DNA of 64,000 nt from Nematopogon swammerdamellus. Lineage: Eukaryota; Arthropoda; Insecta; Lepidoptera; Adelidae. Where the stretch lies: contig OX336340.1 in assembly GCA_946902875.1 (NCBI GenBank), positions 8,019,739-8,083,738 on the forward strand, read 5' to 3'. The notes below the pieces were generated by a model, which saw nothing but the letters and a program-made list of their open reading frames with translations, was not told the origin of the DNA and did no database searches. Positions 1 through 10,343 of the stretch are shown here, in pieces (within the stretch, counting starts at the first letter, position 1; every line of letters starts with the position of its first letter). The translations under genes were made by a program, and so were the position numbers.

Positions 1-128
1 TGGTCGAGATCAGATTGGAAAGCGAGGCGGAATCGCGAGGCCGAAGGTCGAGCGATTCCGCCGAGTACATTAATAGCAAAAAATTCCAAAAAAAACTGTG
101 AAATAAAAAACTATTTAAAAAAATATAT
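1..128. repeat. Short hairpin at window edge, Helitron-array-like sequence
   Basis: GGCGGAATCGC at 26-36 is mirrored by GCGATTCCGCC at 52-62, a perfect 11-bp stem with a 15-base loop. The loop GAGGCCGAAGGTCGA resembles the GAGGCCGAAGGCCGAG core of the Helitron tandem units at 33.7 and 40.5 kb. It may be the end of a related element cut by the window edge. Confidence 0.35.
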
Positions 129-327
129 AAAAACCGCCTTCAAAAATGTATGAAATAAAAAAAATCGAACCCTAGAGTTGAAGGCGGTGCTAAAGCAAGC
201 AAAAATGATACATGAAAGAAAACATGCGTGGATGATATCCTTTGTGATTTGTGTAGCCTTCTTTAGCACCGCCTTCAACTCTAGGGTTCGATTTTTTTAA
301 TTTCATAAATTTTTTAAGGCAGTTTTC
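129..327. mobile_element. Foldback (palindromic) MITE-like element
   Basis: The arms 129-195 and 261-327 are inverted copies of about 67 bp with only a few mismatches. Both contain the segment TCGAACCCTAGAGTTGAAGG and the end AAGGCGGTGCTAAAG. They are separated by about 65 bases of unrelated sequence. No ORF is present. The superfamily is not clear, because the outer ends grade into A/T-rich sequence and no target duplication stands out. Confidence 0.6.
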
Positions 328-417
328 ATATTTTTTTTTTACATACAATGCTGACATTATTAGAATGAAGAGTGACGAGTATTTGTTTAACTGTTCAACT
401 AAATAAATACGTTCTAT

Positions 418-474
418 CCACAGAGCACGGAATACCGCGCGCGCGCGCGCGGGGGTATTCCGTGCTCTGTGTGG
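418..474. repeat. Cruciform-forming palindrome with alternating GC loop
   Basis: CACAGAGCACGGAATACC (419-436) is followed by an alternating GC tract (437-450) and by the inverted copy GGTATTCCGTGCTCTG (454-469) plus a few more paired bases. The stem is about 18 bp and near-perfect. The alternating purine-pyrimidine loop has Z-DNA potential. No coding is evident. Confidence 0.6.
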
Positions 475-943
475 ATCTATCTATTAAAAGCGCACAAACA
501 GGAAATTACAATCATAATAATATTTTGTTCCGTATACCAAATAATTTTCAAAACATTTTTTTATTTTATTTAATTTGATAAGAAGTGTTAGTTTAATTGT
601 AAATTGTCATAATTTTATTATTCAAATATAATTAAAAATTTTGGAATTTACATAAATAATGTTCTTTATAAATATAAATGAAAGCGCCATCTTTTGTCTA
701 GTAGCAGTAATTCTACAGCCTAGTGACAATTAAAGGTACCTAGATACATGTTGTATTTCAACTAGATAGCGCCCTTAGTATAGAAGTATTAACAAACATT
801 AACGCCACCTGTTTGTTTTACGACAACATCAAGAAAAATTATTAACGCCCCCTGTTGGTTTTACGATTTACAACGTTACCAAATTTGTTATATGGAGTGG
901 TCTATCTGTCCCGACAGGGTTATAAAATCAATGATATTTTGTA
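475..943. other. No gene; short direct repeat
   Basis: The stretch is AT-rich and non-coding. A segment starting TTAACGCC..CCTGTTTG at about 799 recurs at about 842 with few changes (43-bp spacing), each copy ending TTTTACGA. Nothing else is recognisable. Confidence 0.4.
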
Positions 944-1160
944 TTTTTAGAGCCCCCCGTCGCAAAATTCGAGAAAAGCGACTTTTAATGGCATCACTCT
1001 GTCTGTCTGTCGGTCGGTCACACGCAGATATCTCCGGGTCTAGCGAACAGATTTTCATGCCACAGACGCCACAATAAGCAGAATTTTTGCCCGCAGATAC
1101 ACCCTCGATGAATGTGTCTTATAGTTTGGCGGAACGTATGGGTAGGGTACCCGAAAATGT
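944..1160 (-). repeat. GGTTCCGTA-type dispersed repeat, 3' part
   Basis: Reading the minus strand, the segment ends in ..GGGGGGCTCTAAAAATAC after a GACAGACAGAC-rich stretch and the phrase GGAGATATCTGCGTGTGACCG. The same phrases occur in plus orientation at 3115-3230, so the two are inverted copies of one family. The start TTTTTAG plus a CTGTCTGTC run is the hallmark of this abundant lepidopteran repeat, whose class I cannot fix. Confidence 0.5.
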
Positions 1161-1457
1161 GGACCAATTTTTTTTTTAATCCAGTATCATGTCATCCTAT
1201 AGGCATATTTAAGTCATTTTGCGAAAATAAGTAATCGATTTTGAGAAAAAGCTAGATTTCTGAAGATCAAACATTTCAATTTTATTTGAAATGGCAAAAT
1301 AATAATCAGGATGAAAGTAGGCAATATGGATGTCGGGTGAAAGCTATTCACGTAGGTACTGAATTAAATAAAAAAAGTGGTCAAGTGAACCGTGTTCACG
1401 TGCCGAGGGTCCCGTAACCGCACTGCTTCGCTATCATCTAATTATATTTTCTACCAG

Positions 1458-1705
1458 GGTGCGGTTAGACTTTGGATGGGTAGCCGTACGACCATGGTTC
1501 GGCTGGCTGTGGTTCGGATTCCACTTGAAACTGTAGTTTCATCCCTTTATGTACATATTTAGCTGGAAGGGATCAACCCGTTTTGATTGGTACACGAACA
1601 CTGAACGAATGTCGGTCAAAGAAAACGGCTATAAAAATTATACATGTTTTCCATCCAGGTCAATGTAGCCGGCACGACCAAAGGAAAGACTGACATGGCA
1701 CCTCT
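1458..1705 (+). repeat. 5S-rRNA-headed SINE copy (degenerate)
   Basis: TTTGGATGGGTAGCCGTACG matches the 5S rRNA box C region (CTTGGATGGGTGACCG) with changes. It is followed by GTGGTTCGGATTCCAC, the AACCCG..TTGGTAC body and the GTAGCCGGCACGACC motif seen in the better-kept copies at 8561 and 28503. Confidence 0.6.
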
Positions 1706-2118
1706 CTGACACAGACTGACTAACTAACAATTACTCTGGCATACACTTTACATGATGAATAGCATCAAGTCGAACTTTATTTGCATGTTTGTGCACTCAT
1801 CACGTAAACTACTACACCAATTTGAATGGAGTTTTCACAAAAATATGGGATATTATGCCACTTTGTTTAAAAAAGTTTTTCTGCGAGACAGAAACTGTGG
1901 AGTGCCTCCTTTATTGCACTGTATGATTTTATGTGTTAATAAATATTTTCATTTCATTTATTTACAATTCATTTCATCCATATCTCCTACTTCCATCTTA
2001 ATTATTATTGTGCCATATAAATAAATAAAGCGAAGTTTCTACGGGCGACCAGCGCGCGGAGGTGGCGGCGGCCGTGTAACGTATGTAAATTTATTAAATT
2101 TTTTTTATTTTATTTAAA

Positions 2119-2365
2119 GCGCAACATGTGACGCGCTGCCACCCATAAAGTGTCTAACGACGCCTATGATTTCGCTTGGGATGGCTCTGCCAAATACCAG
2201 CCTGCGCCTCTGGACTTGCGTCGAGCCGTGCGACTAGTGGGTGACCTCGAAGTGTCCCGCGATCTAGAACCACTGCAACTCCGTGGGGATGTCGGCTCTC
2301 TAAGTGTGTTCTATCGCTAAGTCCTGGGGGAGTACTCGGAGGAGCTGTTTAACCGCAATCCAGGG
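2119..2365. mobile_element. Jockey/CR1-type LINE 3' fragment, internally inverted
   Basis: At 2119-2172 the LINE 3' UTR is read on the minus strand (GCGCAACATGTGACGCGC..CACCCATAAAGTGTCTAACG). At 2175-2365 the C-terminal part of the reverse transcriptase ORF is read on the plus strand (WDGSAKYQPAPLD, then AVRLVGDLEVS) with a stop after VFYR. This head-to-head arrangement is what twin-priming inversion during LINE insertion produces. It is homologous to the copy at 4476-5242. Confidence 0.6.
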
Positions 2366-2889
2366 AAGTCTCCGGTATGGCACCTACCTTCTTCTTCGTC
2401 GGAGCATGTGCTTTAGCCCCTCCGACTCAGCCACTCATACCGGATTACATAAAAAAAAAAAACATTGAGCTACCAAGGCTGACAATAAATGAAGTGAAAT
2501 TTCTACGGGCTACCCACCATGTAACGTACTCGTAGGTAATATATATGAAATATTCTTATAACTCGGGAACCACTTTATCGATTTACATGCGGTTTTCTTT
2601 GCTACATTTCGCTACTTTTCAGGATGATTTTAAGCTATCAATCACAACGCTACGTTATTGGTGGCTTGAGCTGTGACCAAAAAGTCACGCGAAAAATTGA
2701 AATTTTGGCTGTTCAGACATTTAACTTTATCTCCAAATGTATGACATTTTGAGGAAAATGAATAGTTTTGTGCACAACTAGATAAGAGTACATATATTGT
2801 TTATTTTTTTCAGAATTTACAAACAACCCTTAATAGGTCAAAGTTCGGCGACAAAACTGCAGTTTTTTGTCAACTTTTCTAAATATTTG

Positions 2890-3230
2890 TTAAAGCAAAC
2901 TTATTTATTATAACAAAGCTATGTATTTTTGGAATTGCCTTAACAATGCCTATAGAATGACATTAAACTTGATCTATTAAAAAAAAACAAAATTTATTTT
3001 TCGTTCACATTTTGGGGTACCCTATACTTTCCTCAAGACTATTAGACAAATTTATATATAAAATATCTAGCGGCAAAAATTATACGTAATTTGGCGTTAG
3101 TTTCATCGAAATCGGTTCAGTAGGTCCGGAGATATCTGCGTGTGACCGACAGACAGACGGACAGACAGACAGACACCTGAGCGATCCCATAAGGGTCCCT
3201 TTTTTCGCATTTTGCGACGGGACCCTAAAA
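2890..3230 (+). repeat. GGTTCCGTA-type dispersed repeat, 3' part
   Basis: A GACAGACAGAC run at about 3148-3174 is followed by CCCATAAGGGTCCC and the terminal GGGACCCTAAAAATG. This is the plus-strand version of the copy at 944-1160. Sequence from about 2555 onward may belong to the same element. Confidence 0.5.
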
Positions 3231-4475
3231 ATGCCGGAAATGCTGAAAAACTACCTCCGACTAGACATTGGTGACTAGAACATCGATCGCGCGACTTTTT
3301 TTTTATGGATAGCGCGACACATGGCATCGCTTAAAAGTAGCTCTATGACCACATAGCTCAGAGACGACCGTGAGTAAAGTCGATTTTTTTTAAAAGTATG
3401 TTTAGCAACCACAATAGTTTTAAAAAACCCATATGGTGAACAATGCTTTCTGACGCCTTTGCGGCCCGCATTGCCACGCCTGTGGATCAAATCAATACTA
3501 ATAATAAATCTGTAAGTTATTTCCCTCTTTGATAAATTGACGATAAGTGGCGTGTACGGGGTTTTGAACTTTTTAACACGAATATTTTATGATTTTTTTT
3601 CGTGAGTTGGTGTTTTCTTAACACTTAAGTAATTAATTATTTCGAAATTCTAAATAATTCTCAAATAATTAGCAAAGGGCAGCGATGGTAACTAGTTCAG
3701 ACAGGAATAAGGTGCTGACATCACGTAACGCTACTCGCGTCGGTTAGATTCCACAAAAGCAAAAAGAAAAACTGGATTTTCCAAAATTTGCATCTGCTAG
3801 TAACCTGCGACTGTAGTTTACATGCCCGCATGTGGCTTCGCCGCCCCCGCGTCGTCGCCGCAGCTCGACAGGAGACACCTGTCCACAGCTAGACAGATGA
3901 TCGCTCCCGCGGCCACTATCGAACGTTCAGAAATAACTAAGCGAGAGCGAAGCCCGTCACTTCGGCTCGTAAACCGTAAATAATAGATACATCGAAATAC
4001 TTTATTGCCCTACAAACTTTTACATATTGTGAATATATGCGGTAAAAAGGCGAACTTATTCGTTAAAGAGATTTTTTCGATCAACCTTTGGGTGTTCGAG
4101 GCTTGCGCACAGCGGAAGATAAGCAATTGTAAAAATATGATGGAAGTAGTATTTATAAAATAAATACACAATCAGTGTAGCGTAGCGATCAATTTCATCT
4201 TCTCTACAATACGCATGTGTTTGTGTTTTGCTACATTTTATATAGGCGTGCGGAGCGGGGGCGCGGGCGGCGAAAAACATGTTTTCAATCATTATCAAAC
4301 GCGTGGGTTTGAGATACGAGTTCAAATGCAGTGGTCGAGATTTTCAAGATAATATCACATACATAATCGTTCTTAGAACTGTCGCGAGTGTAGGTACCTA
4401 AGGTCAAATATGCCAATATGTGGATACATTTTTATGCCCCATTTTTATTTTTTATTTATTTTTTTTTTTATTGAC
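3231..4475. other. No gene recognised; two GC-rich pockets
   Basis: The stretch is mostly AT-rich. Pockets at about 3820-3960 and 4228-4275 are rich in CpG and contain E-box-like CACCTG, but no ORF or splice pattern supports an exon. Confidence 0.3.
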
Positions 4476-5242
4476 AGCGCGACATATGGCGCCGAGCCAC
4501 CCATAAGGTGTCTAACGACGCCCATGGACATTCGGTCGTATGCGGGGGTTGCGAATGCCATGCCGGCCTGACAGGTGCCCATTCACGCCCCTCTTGAAGG
4601 ACCCGAGACTGTACTTGGGGGGAAATATATGGGCAGGGAGAGCGTTCCAGAGTTTACCGGTTCTGTAGAGGAACGATCTGCAGAATCGATTGGTACGCAT
4701 CCGCGGTAAGTCCAGCGTGTAGGGATGCAATCCCTGCCCAGTGCGCGTGGTGCGAAGGTGGAAAGGGGACGGCGGGATCGCATTAAACAGCTCCTCCGAG
4801 CACTCCCCATGGAATAAGCGATAGAACACACTTAGGGAGCCGACATCCCTACGGTGTTGCAGTGGTTCTAGATCGCAGGACACTTTGGGGTCACTCACTA
4901 GTCGCACGGCTCGACGCTGGATTGAGTCCAGAGGCGCAAGCTGGTATTTGGCAGAGCCATCCCACAGGTGCGAGCAGTACTCCAAGCAGGACCTGATCTG
5001 CGATTTATACAGAAGCAGCTTTTGGTCCGGTGTGAAGTACCGTCGCACCTTATTGAGTACGCCCAGCTTTTTAGAAGCCAGCTTGGCCTTCCCCTCGATA
5101 TGGCGACGAAAGTTCAGGTCGTGCGACAGTTCGACTCCGAGGACCCCATTACTCTAAGGGCGCATTTGTTCTTGCATAGAATGTCCATGTACTTAGTTAA
5201 ACACTCCATAGTAGGTGTAACGTGCCACATGTCGCGCTGTGC
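4476..5242 (-). pseudogene. Jockey/CR1-type LINE: C-terminal reverse transcriptase and 3' UTR
   Basis: An uninterrupted frame at 5048-4512 gives 178 residues of the region after the RT catalytic core of a non-LTR retrotransposon. Landmarks are LLYKSQIRSCLEYCSHLWDG, then RRAVRLVSD, FYRLFHGECS, and a basic C-terminus ending NVHGRR. The frame continues weakly upstream (LSHDLNFRRHIEGKAKLASK) to about 5150. The copy is strongly 5'-truncated, with no YADD motif or endonuclease. At the far end (5222-5242) the 3' UTR motif GCCACATGTCGCGCTGT reappears in the opposite orientation to the copy at 4476, another twin-priming-like inversion. A T-rich run before 4476 is the copied poly(A) tail. The same family recurs at 2119, 27980, 56200, 59915, 62745 and 63220. 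Confidence 0.8.
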
Positions 5243-5630
5243 ATAAATTATTTTTATTTTTTATTTTTATTAAAAAATAAATCACGTGGATGTGGATCAA
5301 GTATACAAAATAAATAAAGAAACTTTTAAAAAGGACACACATGAGACCCTATTCCGGACCCGACCAACACGATCCTAATTTGCAGGAAATAAAGTTCGTC
5401 AGCAGCGGCCAAACAGGCAGCGGCGGCCTCCAATCACGCGCTCTCCCCACGACCAACACACATTCCTCTCATTTGACAAATCTGTGTCAATGTACACTTT
5501 ATTAGTATTACACATCAAGTTTTGGTAGGTTTAATTTTGAGACAACATTTATTTACTCGTAGACTGGCAATAATATTTTCCCAATTCTGATATTTGAGGG
5601 TTAAACTTTGAAAATATACTTAAGACTTCA
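5243..5630. other. No gene recognised
   Basis: An A/T-rich tail is followed by a moderately GC-rich stretch (5340-5465) with no ORF. Nothing is identifiable. Confidence 0.3.
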
Positions 5631-5631
5631 T

Positions 5632-5735
5632 CATTATCATCATCATCATCATCCATCAGCCTGTATCGGTCCACTGCTGGACATAGGCCTCTCCCAAGGC
5701 AAGCCACCACACGCGGTCTTCCGCTCTTCTCATTC
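5632..5735 (-). mobile_element. RTE-type LINE 3' end with ATG microsatellite
   Basis: A CAT run (5632-5656) adjoins GGTCCACTGCTGGACATAGG and CCTCTCCCAAGGCAAGCC. On the minus strand this is the GGCCTATGTCCAGCAGTGGAC phrase, followed by (ATG)n, that ends very many lepidopteran RTE-clade LINE copies. Only about 100 bp remain. Confidence 0.6.
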
Positions 5736-5739
5736 GTCA

Positions 5740-6272
5740 CACTTATTACACTTTAATTTAAATATTGCCCTTGAATTTTTAATAACTCCATCTATAATAA
5801 ATAATATAATATGTATCTAGATTGAAAGTCATTTAAGAAATTAATAACAATTAGCAATCGGGTTTTGATCTTATTGTTGACTTATAGACAACACGAGTCA
5901 CGACTCATGTTTGTGTTGCATGTCTATCGCCTTGTGTCCGTACATAAGTGAGTGAGGAGCGTTAGCGCATTCATTACATGAAATTAGCTTTTAATTATAC
6001 ATATGTATATGGAGGCATGCCGCACACTTGTTTACCGACACGCAAGCTAGCATTTAGTGCGGTGATAAAAATAATATGAAAAGTAATTTGCATGTATGTA
6101 TAGCTTAATCTGTGGTATAGCGTGGTTTTCAGGGCAAATTCCCTTAATACTTCAGTCTGTTGTACCGACGATTAGGCATATCATCGCGGAGCAGATTTTA
6201 TTTAGTCAAGATGTGGTTAAATAAGATTGAGTTGTTGGCATATTTTCATTGTAAAGTTTTCATGTTTTATAT
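5740..6272. other. No gene recognised
   Basis: AT-rich sequence with no ORF, repeat end or RNA gene that I can support. Confidence 0.3.
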
Positions 6273-6809
6273 TAGGGATGTAACGATACCGATATCGGTA
6301 TCGCCGATACATACAAGCCGATATCAAACTATTCGAAAAGCGCACGAAACGACGCGCGCGCGACATTGCCGCTCCGTCGCAGAGGTTAAGCAGACTATTT
6401 CATGTGGAAGCTTGTACCAGACATTTATAACTCTATTTGTCAAAAAAAAAACTCTTTGTCATTTATTTTTTAATATTACTATTTGTAATGATACTTAATT
6501 ACTTTCTTAAATTAACACATTGATTGCTTGATAATAATTCATTCATAATAATAAATATTTTCTTTGAATTTCTATTGACATTTTTATTTACTTAATTTTT
6601 TACACTTTCCATCCCAAGGTTGAGTCTCTGTTAAATATAGGTAAGTATTATGCATAATGAAGACATACAAACGCCCGAGGTATATTCATTATTTATTTTA
6701 TTATTTGATTTATTATCTACTAAACCATCAATATCGGTATCGCCGATTATTTACTACAAAAATCGGTATCGGTATCGTATCGGCAAATTCATGTATCGTT
6801 ACATCCCTA
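6273..6809. mobile_element. hAT-type non-autonomous element (MITE)
   Basis: The element starts TAGGGATGTAACGATAC and ends in the inverse GTATCGTTACATCCCTA. Next to each end are repeated ATATCGGTATCGCCGAT motifs. The flanks TTTTATAT (left) and TTTTTTAT (right) match at 7 of 8 bases, consistent with the 8-bp target duplication of hAT transposons. It is 537 bp long with no transposase, so it would be mobilised in trans. Confidence 0.7.
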
Positions 6810-8179
6810 TTTTTTATATATAAAGACAACATGCGAAACATATTTGAAAAAAATTACAATAAACAGAGGGGGATGTAAGACATCTTTCAGGGACTGGTGT
6901 CTGGCGAATACACATCTTACCTTGTATTGCTCGTATATTACACCGCCGAGAGGTTGTCTGTCAAGAATAGGATAGATAAGAATACACGTTATTACAATCC
7001 TAGACCTGATTCCTGTGAAGTTTCAGTCGTGAAATTCCACGTGAAATTACAACTTTCATGATAATCTCAGCGCTAAGCCCCGGCGACTACGCTGCGAGTA
7101 GTAAAAGTAAGCATTTTATTAGGGAGTAAAATTTTGTTGATTACGACTTGGCACCGCCGACGCCCTTCGCAAATCGAAGAAAAAATAGTTTTTCGAACTC
7201 TACGTAATAGCACATGTCGTTTGGCCGTTTAAAACTGCCATAATACAAATTAATATTTAACACCGACTTAATGAATTAAAATTTCTTATAATATGGTGTA
7301 GGAGGTACTAGCTGTGCCCGCAACACCGCTTGTGTTAAGGTATCGTGATATTTTAAACATAACTATATGAAGATATGTCAGATTGCATTATAGAACAAGG
7401 CACCTAAATCTGCCGAGCCCTTTCTCAGGTTATAAACGGAGTTAAAGTTATAGTATAGAACAGAGAAAGGATTTGAAGACAGGCCAACATTCAAATGTAG
7501 GAAGTTGGACAGATGGGATTAGATCGAAGAAATCGTTCTTTGAGTTCGATAATGCCATTGGACGCAGCGTCACTTGTGTCCGTACTAGGTATGTCCGATT
7601 GCCAAATTGTAACGCCGTTAACCTTGAAACTGCTGTCGTGTCAATGCCGTTGCATCAGATTGGCAGTCAGCTAAAGCTTACGCGGACATCGCGTTTAACA
7701 AATGTCGATGAAAAAAAGCTATGCAAGTATCACATTTCGAAGAATCTACCTGGATAATCTAATTTATCTATCTGGTGGATTATTCACATAGCACTGTTTC
7801 CTTTACATAGATTCGATGCTTATAAAAATATCCAAAACATACGTCTGCCTACGCTACAAGTTTAGCTCAAGTACGAGACTAATATTCTTCTTCCAAGTTG
7901 AATTTCTAAAGTTTATTTCAAAACAGAATAAAACGTAACAGCGCGCTACCTTCCCCGCGCACAGATTTGTCTAAACCGATTTCAAAGCACTTTTCATTCA
8001 GCTCGCGAGCTGCACAAACACAACGAATGCACACCGCTGAGATCGCACAAGGCGAGAGGCAACTTGCTAAAGTTTAGCAGCTTTCCGCGTCCGGCGTCTG
8101 GCGATAGTTTCGCGTTAAAACTTGCTGAAATACACGTTCGTTTGGATAAAACTTGTTCTGGAGATTTTATAATACTAGC
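6810..8179. other. No gene recognised
   Basis: About 1.4 kb without a supported feature. The 94-codon frame at 7473-7757 has no recognisable motif or splice context. Confidence 0.3.
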
Positions 8180-8355
8180 GCGGAGATATTCGCGTGCGGG
8201 ACGCGCGCGCGCGACAACTGAGGTTTGCCGCATGCTCCCCGCGCCCCGCCCGCCCCGCCGACACGAGTCGACGCGGTCTCACGACGCCGCGCCGCCGCCT
8301 CCCGCGGTGCCGCCGCCGCGCCGCGACGCCGCCCGTCCGCCGGCGCGGTGACCGT
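8180..8355. promoter_or_regulatory. CpG-rich island, possible promoter or leader exon
   Basis: About 175 bp of very high GC content, dense in CpG, stand in AT-rich surroundings. On the minus strand there are GGGGCGGG (Sp1-type) boxes around 8240-8265. Proline/alanine/arginine-rich frames run through it on both strands, as expected from composition alone. Such islands often mark alternative promoters or 5' leader exons; that role is inferred only. Confidence 0.3.
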
Positions 8356-8560
8356 TCACAGAATTAGGCCATCTTGAAGCAGGCAGATCATTCCAATTGA
8401 TGCATACATAACGGCACGTCTGTTTCCCGAATGGGTATGCAGAGTTAATGAACTTCGACGGGCAACGTTCCTCACACCTCTGTGGCGCCTCTTCTACGTT
8501 CGTAGTGTTCAAATACAGTTCTACAAAATTTTGTCAAAACGCTAGCTTAGGTATACAATC

Positions 8561-8819
8561 ATAGCCTCGATAGCTCAGTGGTGCAGACAGTCCACTGTTG
8601 CTATTGATTGTTAAGCAACGCTGAGCGCGGTCATTTCTTGGATGGGTGACTGACCGCTCGACCGTTGGAGGCTGACCGTGGTTCGGATTCCACGTAAAAC
8701 TGTAGGTTTTAACTTCCCTTCCTACCTTACTCGGTGGTAGGGTTCAACCCGCCCGGGTTGGTACCCCGCACTGAATGAAACGTCGGTCGAAACGGCTATG
8801 TAAATAAATTGTGTTTTCA
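8561..8819 (+). repeat. 5S-rRNA-headed SINE copy, best preserved head
   Basis: TTAAGCAACGCTGAGCGCGG and, further on, TTCTTGGATGGGTGAC reproduce the internal control region of 5S rRNA (A box, intermediate element, C box). A tRNA-like A box TAGCTCAGTGG lies just upstream at 8570-8580. GTGGTTCGGATTCCACG is a B-box-like block. The body follows with GGTAGGGTTCAACCCGCCC and GTCGGTCGAAACGGCTATG. The copy stops at about 8819, before the usual GTAGCCGGCACGACC tail. Confidence 0.75.
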
Positions 8820-9059
8820 GGGCCAGTATTCTCTAACGTCCTACCGTCAACGTCGGTGCATGCATTGTTTGATGGCTGTTCGTTCGCAAACGACAGTCGC
8901 TGCAAGCTGTGATCATGCATGCATCACCTTCCCCCCACACCCCGCAAAAATTGACTCACTTATTTGAGTGATTTTTGACATTTTCGTTTTCCCTATACAG
9001 GATATTAACCCAACCAAACCCTCCATCCCCATTCTACCATCGTTCCACGAGCAACACGT

Positions 9060-9143
9060 GTACCGTGTGGGGCCGGTACTGTACCGTGTGGGGCCGGTAC
9101 TGTACCGTGTGGGGCCGGTACTGTACCGTGTGGGCCCGGTACT
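9060..9143. repeat. Four tandem copies of a 21-bp unit
   Basis: The unit GTACCGTGTGGGGCCGGTACT is repeated at 9060, 9081, 9102 and 9123, the last copy with one change. It is the first 21 bp of the SINE head that follows, so the array arose by local expansion of the SINE 5' end. Confidence 0.85.
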
Positions 9144-9439
9144 TTAAAAGAATAGCCCCACTGCATCTCTCCCCGTGTATGTCGTAAAAGGCGACTAAGG
9201 GATATGACTCCCTTCTTATATTACTAGGTGGTAGGGTTTAACCCGCCCGGGTTGGTACCACCGCACTGAATGAAAGGTCGGTCGAAACGGCTATGTAAAT
9301 AGTTTGTGTTTACCGTCCAGTTCAGTGTAGCCGGCACGACCGAAGGGAAGCATTTGCACTGACATGGCGCCTAGTTCACCCGGTGTTATGGGCTGACATC
9401 ACGGACGTTGTAGGTGATGTAGCCAACCGTGTCAGTTTC
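9123..9439 (+). repeat. SINE copy with GTCGTAAAAGGCGAC head
   Basis: The head GTACCGTGTGGG..TAGCCCCACTGCATCTCTCC and GTCGTAAAAGGCGACTAAGG is joined to the same body and tail as the 5S-headed copies (TTTAACCCGCCCGGGTTGG, GGTCGAAACGGCTATG, GTAGCCGGCACGACCG, GTTGTAGGTGATGTAGCC). It runs directly into a LINE fragment at 9436. Confidence 0.75.
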
Positions 9440-9690
9440 AAACAGGTTGGGAATGCATCCACACACTGTCGATATCAACCCACTTAGGACAAATCGATCC
9501 TGTAAATCCTTTATTTACAGGGTTGCCAACATGTGGAATTCACTCCAATCTGCATCCTTTCCTCTAATGTACAGTCTGGAGTCATTCAAACCATCGATTA
9601 TTCAAACATAATATGAAGGTGCACCTAGCCGGCCGACATGGTATTCGCAGCCCCCGTAAATATCCGAATGCCCGTGGGCTCGTTCGGACT
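9436..9690 (+). pseudogene. Jockey/CR1-type LINE, extreme C-terminus and 3' UTR
   Basis: The frame 9429-9611 reads RLGMHPHTVDI, LRTNRSCKSFIYR and FPLMYSLESFK. These are counterparts of GLHPYTLDL, MRTNRFCRSFLYR and FPPKYSLGSFK in the copy at 4512-5048. A frameshift follows, then GGCCGACATGGTATTCGCAG, the C-terminal GRHGIR codons. It is a divergent relative of the main LINE family here. Confidence 0.65.
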
Positions 9691-9819
9691 ACAAACTCTG
9701 CGTTAGTCTGGCGCGCGCCATATTTCGTGCTTCACATAAAAAAAACCTAACCGTGAGATTACGAGTTCAAGCTAAAGACCGCGCCGACCATCCGCCGCGC
9801 GCCGCCGCCGCTTAAATAC

Positions 9820-9900
9820 AATTTATTTATTTATTTATTTATTCAAGCCCATTTTTTTTATGGAAACTGACTCGGTTGGCTACATCACCTACAACATCCG
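9820..9900 (-). repeat. TTTA microsatellite and truncated SINE tail
   Basis: An (ATTT)n run at 9820-9842 precedes TTTTTTATGGAAACTGAC and CTACATCACCTACAACATCC at 9852-9898, the inverse of the SINE tail with its copied poly(A). Confidence 0.55.
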
Positions 9901-10045
9901 TAAGCTGAATTCGGGGTTACATATAGGCTTACATAGCATCACGCCATTATGTATAAGAGCTGAGCAGTGACGTCGGAAGTGAACGTAGTCGGAGAAAATG
10001 TGCCACTTCACCGTTAATACAATTCGTGTAAACGTATGTTATGTA

Positions 10046-10343
10046 TTTTTTTTATGGAAACTGACACGGTTGGCTACATCACCTACCAAATTCGTGATGT
10101 AAGCCCATAACACCAGGTGAACTTGGTGCCACGTCAGTGCTTCCCTTCGGTCGTGCCGGCTACACTGAACTTGACGGAAAACACAAACTATTTACATAGC
10201 CGTTTCGACCGACCTTTCATTCAGTGCGGTTGTACCAATCCGGGCGGGTTAAACCCTACCAACTAGTAATATAAGAAGGGAGTCATATCCCTTAGTCACC
10301 TTTTACGACATACACAGGGAGAGATGCAGTCCCCACACGGTAC
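10046..10343 (-). repeat. SINE copy with GTCGTAAAAGGCGAC head
   Basis: A complete minus-strand copy. The poly(A) side (TTTTTTTATGGAAACTGACAC) is at 10046 and the head, inverse of CACGGTACC-type, is at about 10343. The 150 bp on its tail side (9895-10045) are shared, in inverse, with 17180-17327 beside another SINE copy. Confidence 0.75.

Noticed and set aside
5608..5820. ORF with poly-His
   Set aside because: It is a translation of the CAT microsatellite at an RTE LINE end.
8064..8512. Pro/Arg/Ala-rich ORFs on both strands
   Set aside because: They are explained by the CpG-rich island; open in several frames with no family motif.
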